Below are positions 32,497 to 41,535 of a stretch of DNA of 64,000 nucleotides, piece after piece. Under the pieces are notes generated by a model. The model saw nothing but the letters and a program-made list of their open reading frames with translations, made no database searches and was not told the origin of the DNA. Source of the stretch: Citrobacter sp. wls619 (GTDB lineage: Bacteria; Pseudomonadota; Gammaproteobacteria; Enterobacterales; Enterobacteriaceae); contig NZ_SZXJ01000064.1 in assembly GCF_005281345.1 (NCBI RefSeq), positions 1 through 64,000 on the forward strand. The letters are read 5' to 3'. Position 1 is the first letter of the stretch; each line of letters begins with the position of its first letter. The position numbers were made by a program, and so were the translations under genes.

Positions 32497-32964
32497 ATGT
32501 CTGCTGTTCTTACTGCTGAGCAAGCCCTTAAATTAGTGGGTGAAATGTTTGTCTATCATATGCCGTTTAATCGGGCATTGGGGCTGGAACTGGAACGTTA
32601 TGAAAAAGAATTTGCGCAATTAGCGTTTAATAACCAACCGATGATGGTGGGTAACTGGGCACAAAGCATCCTGCACGGCGGGGTGATCGCCTCAGCGCTG
32701 GACGTTGCCGCCGGACTGGTGTGCGTTGGCAGTACGCTAACCCGCCACGAGACCATCAGCGAGGACGAGCTACGCCAGCGCATGTCACGAATGGGCACCA
32801 TCGATCTGCGCGTTGATTACCTGCGGCCAGGCAGAGGGAACCGCTTTACGGCCACCAGCAGTCTGCTGCGAGCAGGCAATAAAGTGGCTGTCGCACGCGT
32901 GGAACTGCATAACGAAGAACAGCTTTATATCGCCAGTGCAACTGCCACTTATATGGTGGGGTAA
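32497..32964 (+). CDS. yigI: Hotdog-fold acyl-CoA thioesterase YigI
   Basis: A 155-residue single hotdog domain (PaaI-like); the conserved helix is [17 protein letters not shown] near residue 57 and the final strands carry VDYLRPG. Work on E. coli YigI supports a medium/long-chain acyl-CoA thioesterase. It is divergent from pldA. Confidence 0.88.
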   Translation: MSAVLTAEQALKLVGEMFVYHMPFNRALGLELERYEKEFAQLAFNNQPMMVGNWAQSILHGGVIASALDVAAGLVCVGSTLTRHETISEDELRQRMSRMGTIDLRVDYLRPGRGNRFTATSSLLRAGNKVAVARVELHNEEQLYIASATATYMVG

Positions 32965-33015
32965 GCGCCTGAAAAAAGGTAAACTACGGTTACTTTTCTG
33001 TAATGAGTTCTCCCA

Positions 33016-33909
33016 ATGGATGCTAAACAAACGCGGCAGGGCGTGTTACTCGCTCTTGCTGCCTATTTTATTTGGGGTATCGCTCCCGCCTACTTCAAAC
33101 TGATTTATTACGTCCCGGCGGATGAGATCCTGACGCACCGCGTCATCTGGTCATTTTTCTTTATGGTGGCGCTGATGAGCGTTAGTCGCCAATGGTCAGG
33201 TGTCAAAACGCTGCTGCAAACGCCAAAGAAGATTTTTCTGCTGGCGCTCTCGGCGGTCCTAATCGGCGGAAACTGGCTGCTCTTTATCTGGGCGGTCAAT
33301 AACCACCATATGCTGGAAGCCAGCCTCGGTTACTTTATTAACCCGCTGGTGAATATCGTGTTGGGGATGATTTTCCTCGGAGAACGCTTCCGTCGTATGC
33401 AGTGGCTTGCGGTCTTATTAGCCGCTTGTGGCGTGCTGGTGCAGCTATGGACCTTTGGCTCCCTGCCAATAATCGCCTTGGGGCTGGCGTTCAGCTTTGC
33501 TTTCTATGGTCTGGTGCGCAAGAAAATCGCCGTCGAAGCGCAAACCGGCATGCTGATCGAAACCCTGTGGCTCTTGCCCGTTGCGGCCATCTATCTGTTT
33601 GGTATCGCAGACAGCCCGACCAGCCATATGGGTCAGAACCCCATGTCGCTTAATCTGCTGCTGATTGCTGCGGGTGTCGTGACCACAATCCCGCTGCTGT
33701 GCTTTACCGGTGCGGCAACCCGTCTACGTCTGTCCACGCTGGGCTTTTTCCAGTATATCGGGCCAACGCTGATGTTCCTGCTGGCAGTAACGTTCTACGG
33801 TGAAGTGCCGGGAGCGGATAAAATGGTCACCTTCGCCTTTATCTGGGTGGCGCTGGCAATTTTCGTGATGGATGCGATTTATACGCAACGACGGGTTCGT
33901 CGGAGCTAG
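33016..33909 (+). CDS. rarD: EamA/DMT-family transporter RarD
   Basis: Predicted inner-membrane permease of 297 residues with about ten helices; named for a chloramphenicol-sensitivity link in other species, with unknown substrate in enterics. Motif-like segments include GIAPAYFKLIYYVPADEILTHR (residues about 16-37) and the ELGLGYFINPL-type NHHMLEASLGYFINPLVN. It follows yigI by 51 nt. In K-12, yigF and yigG lie between corA and rarD; here only a REP pair does. Confidence 0.88.
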   Translation: MDAKQTRQGVLLALAAYFIWGIAPAYFKLIYYVPADEILTHRVIWSFFFMVALMSVSRQWSGVKTLLQTPKKIFLLALSAVLIGGNWLLFIWAVNNHHMLEASLGYFINPLVNIVLGMIFLGERFRRMQWLAVLLAACGVLVQLWTFGSLPIIALGLAFSFAFYGLVRKKIAVEAQTGMLIETLWLLPVAAIYLFGIADSPTSHMGQNPMSLNLLLIAAGVVTTIPLLCFTGAATRLRLSTLGFFQYIGPTLMFLLAVTFYGEVPGADKMVTFAFIWVALAIFVMDAIYTQRRVRRS

Positions 33910-33913
33910 GGGA

Positions 33914-33975
33914 GTGCCGGATGGCGCTTCGCTTATCCGGCCTACAAAAGCACATCGCTGTAGGCCGGATAAAGT
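33914..33975. repeat. BIME: two REP units between rarD and corA
   Basis: GTGCCGGATGGCGCTTCGC...ATCCGGCCTAC is followed about 15 bp later by an inverted TGTAGGCCGGATAAAG, a REP pair in the convergent gap. It may act as a transcription and mRNA-end boundary. Confidence 0.85.
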
Positions 33976-33982
33976 ACAGTTA

Positions 33983-34933
33983 TTACAGCCAGTTCTTGCG
34001 CTTAAAGTACAGATACGGCGCCAGACCCGCGAGCATCATAAAGACAATCGCGCCAGGATAACCGAAGCTCCAGTGCAGCTCTGGCATAAACTCAAAGTTC
34101 ATGCCATAGCTGGAAGCCACCAGCGTCGGCGGCAGGAATACGACAGAAACCACCGAGAAGATCTTGATGATGCGGTTCTGCTCGATGTTGATAAAGCCCA
34201 TCGCCGCCTGCATCAGGAAGTTAACCTTCTGGAACAGTGATTCGTTATGCGGCAACAGGGACTCGATATCGCGCAGGATCTCACGCGCCTGCTCCAGCTG
34301 ACTGCCCGGCAGACGCGCTTTACGCACCAGGAAGTTCAGTGCGCGCTGGGTATCCATCAGACACAAGCGTACCTTCCAGCCGATATCTTCCAGCTCCGCC
34401 AGCGTCGACAGCGCTTCGTCATATTCATCGCCCTGACGCCCTTCCATGATCACACGGCTGAGTTTTTCCAGATCGCTGTAGATATTTTCTATTTCATCCG
34501 CCAGCTGTTCGATTTTGGTTTCGAACAGGTCGAGCAGCAGCTCGTAGGCGTTGCCATCCACCATCGCCTGATTGCGCGCACGCATGCGGTACAGGCGAAA
34601 AGCCGGCAGTTCGCGCTCGCGCAGGGTAAACAGGCGACCTTCGCGAATGGTAAATGCGACGGTTGAGTTGCCCGCGTGATCGTCGGCGTCTTCATAAAAG
34701 AAGAAGGAGTGGATGTGCAAACCGTCTTCGTCTTCAAAAAAACGTGCGGATGCTTCGATGTCTTCCAGTTCAGGGCGCGTAGCCAGATTCTGGCCCAAGT
34801 CCTTTTGCACACGGTTTCGTTCTTCGTCATCCGGCTCGACTAAATCGACCCAAACCGAACTGGCCAGGTGCTCGATCTCGTCCGCCTCAAGGCGAGTTAA
34901 ACGATTGTTTTCCAGTTGAAATGCGCTCAGCAT
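33983..34933 (-). CDS. corA: Magnesium/cobalt channel CorA
   Basis: Pentameric Mg2+ channel of the inner membrane, also passing Co2+ and Ni2+. The ATG at 34933 gives 316 residues as in E. coli; the opening to 34948 adds only five residues with no family support. A large acidic cytoplasmic funnel is followed by two C-terminal helices with the diagnostic [11 protein letters not shown] loop near residue 280 and the basic tail KRKNWL. Transcribed from a promoter about 270 bp upstream through a structured leader. Confidence 0.96.
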   Translation of the reverse strand: MLSAFQLENNRLTRLEADEIEHLASSVWVDLVEPDDEERNRVQKDLGQNLATRPELEDIEASARFFEDEDGLHIHSFFFYEDADDHAGNSTVAFTIREGRLFTLRERELPAFRLYRMRARNQAMVDGNAYELLLDLFETKIEQLADEIENIYSDLEKLSRVIMEGRQGDEYDEALSTLAELEDIGWKVRLCLMDTQRALNFLVRKARLPGSQLEQAREILRDIESLLPHNESLFQKVNFLMQAAMGFINIEQNRIIKIFSVVSVVFLPPTLVASSYGMNFEFMPELHWSFGYPGAIVFMMLAGLAPYLYFKRKNWL

Positions 34934-35170
34934 GACCGGGACTCCCAATGCAAAAAATTATCGGACAGTTCGGAGGGCACACAGAAACAAATTGGGTTTC
35001 AGACCATTAAACAGCCTGACTCAGCGCGACGGGAAAAAACAGAAGGTCGCTGACAACCGCGAAGGCTATCAGCAAAAAGGGATAGCCTTAGGAGTTGATC
35101 CTGGATGACAGGATAATGAGCCAGTATCTACTGGGTGTGTCCAAGGCGAATGTCCTCTTAGCGTAATCGT
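34934..35170 (-). promoter_or_regulatory. Structured 5' leader of corA
   Basis: About 237 nt separate the predicted transcription start (near 35170) from the corA ATG. The leader holds three successive perfect hairpins: CCAGTA/TACTGG (35121-35134), TCCTG/CAGGA (35099-35113) and a 9-bp stem AAGGCTATC/GATAGCCTT (35062-35089). The corA leader in Salmonella controls Rho termination in response to Mg2+ and translation of a short leader ORF (corL); I could not confidently place such an ORF here. Confidence 0.6.
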
Positions 35171-35176
35171 GCGCGC

Positions 35177-35205
35177 ATGTTACGCCAGCAAAATTTTGAC
35201 GTCAA
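35177..35205 (-). promoter_or_regulatory. corA promoter
   Basis: TTGACG (35205-35200) and TAACAT (35182-35177) with a 17-bp spacer make a good sigma-70 promoter, pointing at corA. Confidence 0.7.
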
Positions 35206-35228
35206 CACGCAACGGATGGCGAAAAAGT

Positions 35229-35272
35229 AATAATTTCCCCTTATACAGAAAGGTTAGCAGAGGGGAATTATT
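35229..35272 (-). repeat. Inverted repeat in the uvrD-corA gap
   Basis: AATAATTTCCCCT and AGGGGAATTATT form a near-perfect 12-bp stem with a ~19-nt loop, upstream of the corA promoter and downstream of uvrD. It may help end the uvrD transcript; there is no clear U run. Nothing coding is seen in 34934-35391. Confidence 0.45.
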
Positions 35273-35302
35273 TATCTATGATTTCAGAATATTAACCGAC
35301 AG

Positions 35303-35391
35303 ATAGCCGGATGGCGGCTTCGCCTTATCCGGCCTACGAATAAAAATGTTACCCGGTCTGTAGGCCGGATAAGCGCAGCGACATCAGGCGA
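35303..35391. repeat. BIME: two REP units downstream of uvrD
   Basis: AGCCGGATGGCGGCTTCGCC...ATCCGGCCTACG and an inverted TGTAGGCCGGATAAGCGCAG flank a short AT-rich spacer directly after the uvrD stop. Confidence 0.85.
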
Positions 35392-37554
35392 TCACACCGT
35401 TTCCAGTCTGGCGTAGGCCGCCACCAACCATTTAATGCCCTGCCCCTGGAACGCCACCTGCAGGCGACTGTGCTCGCCGCTGCCTTCGAGGTTGACGATG
35501 GTGCCTTCACCAAACTTGGCGTGGCGCACGCGCTGACCGAGCTTATAACCGGTGTCGTTCTCCGCCATTGGCGTGCCCATCCGTTGATGGCTGACCGGGC
35601 GGCTGACAGTGGCGCGAAGGCGAACCTCTTCCACGCACGCTTCCGGCAGTTCGCCGATAAAGCGCGATGGGCGATGGTAAACCTCTTTGCCGTACAGGCG
35701 GCGCGTTTCGGCGTAGGTCAGCGTCAGCTTTTGCATCGCGCGAGTCACGCCGACATAGGCCAGACGACGTTCTTCTTCCAGACGACCGCCTTCGTCCAGC
35801 GACATCTGGCTGGGGAACATGCCTTCTTCCATCCCGACAATAAAGACCTGCGGGAACTCCAGGCCTTTCGCCGAGTGCAGGGTCATCAGTTGGACCGCGT
35901 CCTGCCAGGTATCCGCCTGCCCTTCACCCGCTTCCAGCGCGGCGTGAGACAGAAACGCCTGCAGCGGCATTAAATCTTCATCTTCTTCGTTGTAGCTGAA
36001 CTGGCGCGTTGCCGTGACCAGTTCGTCTAAGTTTTCGATACGTGTCTGGCCCTTCTCGCCTTTCTCCTGTTCGTACATCATGCGCAAGCCGGAGTCTTTA
36101 ATCACCCGGTCAGTCTGCACGTGCAGTGGCATATCGGCGGTCTCCTGCGCCAGTGCCTCAATAAGCTCCATAAAACGCTGTAGCGCGCTGGCAGCACGAC
36201 CGGCAAGGGCTTTTTCCTGCAGCAGCTCACGACAGGCCTGCCACAGCGTTAGCTGGCGGTCACGCGAGGTCTGGCGCACCACATCCAGTGTACGATCGCC
36301 AATACCGCGCGTCGGTGTATTCACCACGCGTTCAAACGCAGCATCATCGTTGCGGTTAGCGATCAGACGCAGGTAAGAGAGCGCATCTTTGATTTCCTGG
36401 CGTTCAAAGAAGCGCATACCGCCGTAAATACGGTACGGCATGCTGGCCTGTAACAGCGCCTCTTCCAGTACGCGCGACTGGGCGTTGCTGCGATACAGAA
36501 TGGCGCATTGTTCCAGCGCTCCGCCGTTGTCCTGCCAGGTCTTGATACGGTTGACCACAAAGCGCGCTTCATCGAGCTCGTTGAACGCGCAGTACAGAGA
36601 GATCGGTTCGCCGTCGACCCCGTCAGTCCACAGCTTTTTACCCAGACGCCCGTTGTTGTTTTCAATCAGGGCGTTGGCCGCGCTGAGGATGTTGTTGGTC
36701 GAACGGTAGTTCTGCTCCAGACGGATGGTTTCTGCGCCGGGGAAGTCAGTGAGGAAGCGCTGGATGTTTTCCACCTGTGCGCCGCGCCAGCCGTAGATCG
36801 ACTGATCGTCATCACCCACGATCATCACTTTACCGCTGTCGCCCGCCAGCAGGCGGATCCACGCGTACTGAATGTTGTTGGTATCCTGGAATTCGTCGAC
36901 CAGGATATTGGTAAAGCGTTCGCGGTAATGCTGCAGGATATGTGGCTTGTTAAGCCACAGTTCATGGGCGCGCAGCAGCAGCTCGGCGAAATCCACCAGC
37001 CCCGCGCGGTCACACGCTTCCTGGTAGGCCTGATAGACCTTCTGCCAGGTTTGCTCAACCGGGTTGCCATAGCTCTGTAAATGGTGCGGGCGTAGCCCTT
37101 CATCTTTCTGGCTGTTGATGAACCACATCGCCTGACGCGGTGGCCACTGCTTCTCATCCAGATTCATTGCTTTGATCAGGCGCTTAAGCAGACGCAACTG
37201 GTCTTCGCTGTCGAGGATCTGGAAATCCTGTGGCAGATTCGCATCCATGTGGTGCGCGCGCAGCAGACGGTGCGCCAGACCGTGGAACGTCCCCACCCAC
37301 ATACCGCCCTGGCTGGTGCCCATGATCTGACCAATACGGTGACGCATTTCCGCCGCCGCTTTGTTGGTAAACGTCACCGCCATAATGGAGTACGGCGAGT
37401 TGTTCTCAACCGTCAGTAACCAGGCGATACGGTGCACCAGCACACGCGTTTTACCACTCCCCGCGCCCGCCAGAACCAGCATGTTGCTGCGTGGCGCGGC
37501 CACAGCCTGGCGCTGTTCGTCATTGAGGCTATCGAGCAGGTAAGAAACGTCCAT
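35392..37554 (-). CDS. uvrD: DNA helicase II UvrD
   Basis: SF1A 3'-5' helicase used in nucleotide excision repair, mismatch repair and removal of RecA filaments. The ATG at 37554 gives 720 residues, the E. coli length. Walker A AGAGSGKT is at 29-36; LVDEFQDTNNIQY (motif II) is near 218; GDDDQSIYGWRGA (motif III) near 246; the C-terminal Tudor-like tail begins GYKLGQRVRHAKFGEG. A LexA box lies 37 bp upstream and yigB ends 64 bp upstream, so it is both part of the dapF-xerC-yigB string and under its own SOS promoter. Confidence 0.97.
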   Translation of the reverse strand: MDVSYLLDSLNDEQRQAVAAPRSNMLVLAGAGSGKTRVLVHRIAWLLTVENNSPYSIMAVTFTNKAAAEMRHRIGQIMGTSQGGMWVGTFHGLAHRLLRAHHMDANLPQDFQILDSEDQLRLLKRLIKAMNLDEKQWPPRQAMWFINSQKDEGLRPHHLQSYGNPVEQTWQKVYQAYQEACDRAGLVDFAELLLRAHELWLNKPHILQHYRERFTNILVDEFQDTNNIQYAWIRLLAGDSGKVMIVGDDDQSIYGWRGAQVENIQRFLTDFPGAETIRLEQNYRSTNNILSAANALIENNNGRLGKKLWTDGVDGEPISLYCAFNELDEARFVVNRIKTWQDNGGALEQCAILYRSNAQSRVLEEALLQASMPYRIYGGMRFFERQEIKDALSYLRLIANRNDDAAFERVVNTPTRGIGDRTLDVVRQTSRDRQLTLWQACRELLQEKALAGRAASALQRFMELIEALAQETADMPLHVQTDRVIKDSGLRMMYEQEKGEKGQTRIENLDELVTATRQFSYNEEDEDLMPLQAFLSHAALEAGEGQADTWQDAVQLMTLHSAKGLEFPQVFIVGMEEGMFPSQMSLDEGGRLEEERRLAYVGVTRAMQKLTLTYAETRRLYGKEVYHRPSRFIGELPEACVEEVRLRATVSRPVSHQRMGTPMAENDTGYKLGQRVRHAKFGEGTIVNLEGSGEHSRLQVAFQGQGIKWLVAAYARLETV

Positions 37555-37590
37555 TGGCACCGCCGGAATCAACAGGGCCCCACCGGACCC

Positions 37591-37606
37591 CTGGGAATTT
37601 ATACAG
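37591..37606 (-). promoter_or_regulatory. LexA (SOS) box of uvrD
   Basis: CTGTATAAATTCCCAG (minus strand) keeps the required CTG-N10-CAG frame of LexA sites and sits at the position of the E. coli uvrD SOS box. The inner bases depart from the consensus, implying moderate affinity. Confidence 0.75.
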
Positions 37607-37618
37607 AGTTGTTGGTGA

Positions 37619-38335
37619 TTATATCAGCGAGGTCAGAGATGCCAACTGTGAAATTTCAATATGCGGAAGTAAACGGCTGTCAGCGGTTTGCATCAGGTCG
37701 GCATTTTCCGGTTTGATCCAGCAAACCTGCATGCCGCAACGAATGGCACCGGCAACGTCTGTCGTCAGATCATCACCCACATGCAGGATTTCCCCCACAG
37801 GCAGATTCAGTTTTTCCGCGGCCAGCGAGTACATGTCGCTGAACGGTTTTGATCGCCCATCCGGACCCGCGCGCAGCACAAACTCAAAATAATCACCCAG
37901 GCCGAACAGCTCCGGTTGCGCATTACCGTTGGTGATCGCCACCAGCGGCCATTTACGGGCCAGCGCCTTCAGCGTGTCATGCGTCGCCTGTGGGACATCA
38001 ATACGGCTACGCCATTTGGCAAAATTCATCATCGCCGCGTTCGCCCCCATTCTGGCTTCTGCCTCTGACAACCCCGCCTCCAGCATAGCGCGCTCTACGG
38101 CGCGGTGACGCCATTGGGTAACATCGTGGTAGATTTCCGGCTCGGCGTCGCGAACGGCCTGGCGTAAGCGCTGCAGGTCGCTATTTTGCAACGCACGCAG
38201 CGCGGGATGGTAGTTCTGTACAAACGCGAGCGCTTCCTGCTCGGTGCGTGTGATAACGGGACGGTTATCGTAAAGGGTATCATCAAGGTCAAAGGTGAGC
38301 GCAGAAATGCGCCCCAAAGGCCGGTAAAAACGCAT
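37619..38335 (-). CDS. yigB: HAD-family 5-amino-6-(5-phospho-D-ribitylamino)uracil phosphatase YigB
   Basis: HAD phosphatase of 238 residues; in E. coli it is one of the enzymes that dephosphorylate the riboflavin precursor and FMN. The nucleophile motif [12 protein letters not shown] is near residue 14 and motif [13 protein letters not shown] near 192. Its ATG shares a base with the xerC stop (TAATG). Confidence 0.92.
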   Translation of the reverse strand: MRFYRPLGRISALTFDLDDTLYDNRPVITRTEQEALAFVQNYHPALRALQNSDLQRLRQAVRDAEPEIYHDVTQWRHRAVERAMLEAGLSEAEARMGANAAMMNFAKWRSRIDVPQATHDTLKALARKWPLVAITNGNAQPELFGLGDYFEFVLRAGPDGRSKPFSDMYSLAAEKLNLPVGEILHVGDDLTTDVAGAIRCGMQVCWIKPENADLMQTADSRLLPHIEISQLASLTSLI

Positions 38336-39237
38336 TATTTCCCCCGTTTGGCGCGTGGATGCGCCGCATCGTACACTGAAGCCAGGTGTTGAAAGTCAAG
38401 ATGGGTATAGATTTGGGTCGTGGAGAGATTGGCATGGCCCAATAACTCCTGCACTCCGCGCAGATCGCCGCTCGACTCCAGCATATGCGTCGCAAAAGAG
38501 TGGCGCAATTTGTGGGGATGTACGTGGCTGTTCAGCCCCTGCTTGATACCCCATTCCGCAAAGCGTTTCTGCACATTGCGCGCCGAGATACGTTTGCCCA
38601 GTTTTGACAGGAACAGCGCATCGTCATCGCTGCCAAACAGTCCGCGCAGATCCAACCAGTGCTCAATCCACGCCACCGCATTGCGGCCAATCGGCAGACG
38701 GCGTTCTTTACTGCCCTTGCCCATCACCCATACTTCGCCAGTATCAAGATCGAGATGTTTAATATCCAGCCCCACCAGTTCAGACAGACGCAGCCCTGCA
38801 CCGTACATCACTTCCAACATCGCCCGGTCTCGCACGGCGAGGGGATCGTTGAGATCGATATCCAGCAGGCGATTAACATCATCAACGTCGATATTTTTGG
38901 GTAAATGGCGCGGCGCTTTCGGCGCGGAAACACTTTTTGCCGGATTAGCGTTCAGCTCGCCCTGATTAACCATCCAGTCGAAGAAACTGCGCAGTGCAGA
39001 CAGGCGCAACGCCAGACTCGCCGGCCCCAGACCTTTACGTCGGCTGCGTACGGCAAAACTACGCACCATCGAAGCGTCACACTGCTGCCAGCTTTGCAGA
39101 CCGGTTTCACCGGCTAACGCAATGATGGCATCAAGCTGACGCTGATAATTTAGCAATGTGATCGGGCTAAGCTGGCGCTCAACGCCCAGATAGCGCAAAA
39201 AGCGCGCCACATCCTGAGAAAGGGGTGAATCGGTCAT
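38335..39237 (-). CDS. xerC: Site-specific tyrosine recombinase XerC
   Basis: With XerD resolves chromosome dimers at dif and acts on plasmid cer/psi sites. It has 300 residues (E. coli 298). The N-terminal SAM-like core-binding domain is followed by the catalytic domain: Arg in [13 protein letters not shown], the HxxR box [30 protein letters not shown] with the catalytic Tyr. ATG overlaps the yigA stop (ATGA). Confidence 0.96.
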   Translation of the reverse strand: MTDSPLSQDVARFLRYLGVERQLSPITLLNYQRQLDAIIALAGETGLQSWQQCDASMVRSFAVRSRRKGLGPASLALRLSALRSFFDWMVNQGELNANPAKSVSAPKAPRHLPKNIDVDDVNRLLDIDLNDPLAVRDRAMLEVMYGAGLRLSELVGLDIKHLDLDTGEVWVMGKGSKERRLPIGRNAVAWIEHWLDLRGLFGSDDDALFLSKLGKRISARNVQKRFAEWGIKQGLNSHVHPHKLRHSFATHMLESSGDLRGVQELLGHANLSTTQIYTHLDFQHLASVYDAAHPRAKRGK

Positions 39238-39941
39238 ACGCGTTCAATCCAACGCTCCAGCAGTTCCGGCAACATCAGCGAGATTTCCTGCAATAACTGC
39301 GTGCCCTGCCCCTGCTGGTAATGATTGGCATCACGGCTACTGAACAACATGACACCAAGAGAGCCATCTGGCCCCAACATCGACATTGCCACCGAGCCGA
39401 TGGCTTTCGCTTCCGGCATCATGACTAACAATTCCGGGCCGTGGAGTGGTCCAAGGTAGTGCTGTGACTGACCCAGACGCTGAATGCGCAGCGGTTCGAA
39501 AGCCTGGCGGCTTAATGCCAGATGGGTGAATTTCGAGGGCGCGCCAAGTCGCCAGCGATCCGGAAACAGACGAACCGTCGCTCCCGCCAGCCCTAACTCA
39601 CGCGCCCAGCGATGAAGTCGCATCAGCATGTCGTCGAGACTGTTCGCGGACACCAGTCGTCCTTGCAGATTTAACAGTCGATAGAACAGGCTTTCGTTGG
39701 CATTCGCTTGTTCCATCAACAACGCCATGTTCTCTTCCAGCACGTTGATATGATTGCGCGCCCGCGCCATATGCCATTCAACTAAAGAGACCGTGCCCCG
39801 CACCGGATGCGGGACGCGCATCGCTTCAACCGCTTGAGCATTACGGATAAAAAACTCAGGATTACGTTGCAGATAATCGACGACCGCCCGGTCGTCCAGT
39901 TCCATGAGCGTTTCCTGTAGTTCTTCCCCTGGTTGCTTCAT
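39234..39941 (-). CDS. yigA: DUF484 protein YigA
   Basis: A 235-residue protein of the DUF484 (GAF-like) family. The N-terminal part has [18 protein letters not shown]; a coiled coil ([23 protein letters not shown]) and a GAF-type domain follow. Function unknown; its fixed position between dapF and xerC and the ATGA overlaps on both sides suggest shared expression rather than a proven link. Confidence 0.85.
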   Translation of the reverse strand: MKQPGEELQETLMELDDRAVVDYLQRNPEFFIRNAQAVEAMRVPHPVRGTVSLVEWHMARARNHINVLEENMALLMEQANANESLFYRLLNLQGRLVSANSLDDMLMRLHRWARELGLAGATVRLFPDRWRLGAPSKFTHLALSRQAFEPLRIQRLGQSQHYLGPLHGPELLVMMPEAKAIGSVAMSMLGPDGSLGVMLFSSRDANHYQQGQGTQLLQEISLMLPELLERWIERV

Positions 39942-40762
39942 AAGTGAATAAATCCGTCGTAGACATGTGCCGCCGGGCCAGTCATATATAACGGATGACC
40001 CGGACCTTTCCAGGCGATATCAAGTCGACCGCCCGGTAATTCCACCCTCACTTCATCTGCCAGCAGGCCCTGCTGAATACCGACAGCGACAGCCGCACAC
40101 GCGCCGCTGCCGCAAGCCTGCGTTTCACCCGCGCCACGCTCATAAACACGCAGTCGGATATGCTCACGCTTGACCACTTGCATAAAGCCGATATTGGCGC
40201 GTTCAGGGAAGCGTTCATGGCTTTCCAGAACCGGTCCCAGTGTTTCCACCGTGGCCGTATCAACATCATCAACCTGAATCACGCAATGCGGATTCCCCAT
40301 TGAAACCACGCCGCACAATACTGTCTGCTCGGCCACTCGCATAATATAGGTCTTCTCTGCTTTATTGGCACGAAAAGGGACCTGCGAGGGTTCGAAGTTG
40401 GGTTCCCCCATGTTGACCCGCACCAGCTCATCGTCCGTTACGCTTAATACCATGCGGCCATTCGCGGTACTGACACGAATATCACGCTTATTCGTCAACC
40501 CTTTCAGGCGCACAAAACGGGCAAAGCAACGAGCGCCATTGCCACACTGCGAGACTTCGCTGCCATCAGCATTAAAAATGCGGTAATGGAAATCCAGCTC
40601 CGGATCGTACGGCGGCTCGACGACCAGCAGTTGATCGAACCCAACACCCAGATGCCGGTCAGACAAGCGACGGATCAGCTCGGGTGAGAAAAAGACATTC
40701 TGCGTTACCGCGTCGACGACCATAAAATCGTTGCCAAGGCCATGCATTTTAGAGAATTGCAT
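39938..40762 (-). CDS. dapF: Diaminopimelate epimerase
   Basis: Interconverts LL- and meso-diaminopimelate for lysine and peptidoglycan synthesis. The 274 residues match E. coli. The two catalytic Cys are visible: Cys73 in [12 protein letters not shown] and Cys217 in [11 protein letters not shown]. Follows lptM by 36 nt and overlaps yigA by ATGA. Confidence 0.97.
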   Translation of the reverse strand: MQFSKMHGLGNDFMVVDAVTQNVFFSPELIRRLSDRHLGVGFDQLLVVEPPYDPELDFHYRIFNADGSEVSQCGNGARCFARFVRLKGLTNKRDIRVSTANGRMVLSVTDDELVRVNMGEPNFEPSQVPFRANKAEKTYIMRVAEQTVLCGVVSMGNPHCVIQVDDVDTATVETLGPVLESHERFPERANIGFMQVVKREHIRLRVYERGAGETQACGSGACAAVAVGIQQGLLADEVRVELPGGRLDIAWKGPGHPLYMTGPAAHVYDGFIHL

Positions 40763-40798
40763 TGTTTACTCCGTTCACGCGGGTACAGAAACTTACCG

Positions 40799-41002
40799 TC
40801 AGTAATTCACCTGAGAAGGCCCATCACTGATTCCACGATCGTTTTTATCCGGCGTCGTAGATTGTGCTGGCGACTGAATGCTCTTCGTCGGAGGCGGCGC
40901 GTTTTTGTCTGCTGGCGGGAAATAGAGAGGTCCCTTCAGACCACAGCCCGTCAGGCTGAACAGTGTAAAAAGTACAGCGAGTGCCTGAAACACGTTTTTC
41001 AT
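40799..41002 (-). CDS. lptM: LPS-assembly lipoprotein LptM (YifL)
   Basis: Small outer-membrane lipoprotein of 67 residues; recent E. coli work places it in the LptDE translocon, where it promotes LptD disulfide maturation. The signal peptide ends with the lipobox [10 protein letters not shown], making Cys20 the lipidated residue; the rest is Pro/Ser-rich and unstructured. First gene of the lptM-dapF-yigA-xerC-yigB string and divergent from cyaY. Confidence 0.93.
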   Translation of the reverse strand: MKNVFQALAVLFTLFSLTGCGLKGPLYFPPADKNAPPPTKSIQSPAQSTTPDKNDRGISDGPSQVNY

Positions 41003-41139
41003 TATGGATTGCCTGTAAGTTCATGCTTTCTGTTTTCTATCATCGCAGGAGAAGGCGTAAAAGCAAGAGTTTGGCTAAAAACTGCAACGTGATTTATTCC
41101 GCGTTATACTGCGGCCATCACGAAAAACAGGATAAAAAA

Positions 41140-41460
41140 ATGAACGACAGTGAATTTCATCGCCTTGCCGACACCCTGTGGATGACCATTGAAGAGCGTC
41201 TGGACGACTGGGACGGCGACAGCGATATCGATTGTGAGATCAACGGTGGCGTACTGACCATCAGCTTCGAAAATGGCAGCAAAATTATCATTAACCGTCA
41301 GGAGCCGCTGCACCAGGTATGGTTGGCCACTAAACAGGGCGGTTACCATTTTGACCTGAAAGGCGACGAGTGGGTTTGCGACCGCAGCGGTGAAACCTTC
41401 TGGGATCTGCTGGAACAGGCGGCAACGCAACAAGCGGGTGAAGAGGTAAGTTTCCGTTAA
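41140..41460 (+). CDS. cyaY: Frataxin ortholog CyaY
   Basis: Iron-binding regulator of Fe-S cluster assembly that slows IscS. The ATG at 41140 gives 106 residues as in E. coli. The acidic first helix [16 protein letters not shown] and the beta sheet with [20 protein letters not shown] are diagnostic. Divergent from lptM, convergent with cyaA. Confidence 0.96.
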   Translation: MNDSEFHRLADTLWMTIEERLDDWDGDSDIDCEINGGVLTISFENGSKIIINRQEPLHQVWLATKQGGYHFDLKGDEWVCDRSGETFWDLLEQAATQQAGEEVSFR

Positions 41461-41466
41461 GTTTTA

Positions 41467-41529
41467 GTGCCGGATGCGCTTCGCTTATCCGGCCTACTTT
41501 GGCCCGGTAAGCGTCGCGCATCCGGGCAA
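41467..41529. repeat. REP pair between cyaY and cyaA
   Basis: GTGCCGGATGCGCTTCGC...ATCCGGCCTAC is followed by the variant GCCCGGTAAGCGTCGCGCATCCGGGC. It fills the convergent gap between cyaY and cyaA. Confidence 0.8.
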
Positions 41530-41535
41530 GTTAAC

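Noticed and set aside
34934-35170. corL-like leader peptide of corA
   Set aside because: No short ORF with a convincing start and ribosome site could be identified.
33914-35391. Repeated GCCGGAT units as a CRISPR array
   Set aside because: They are REP/BIME palindromes scattered singly or in inverted pairs, without regular spacers or cas genes.
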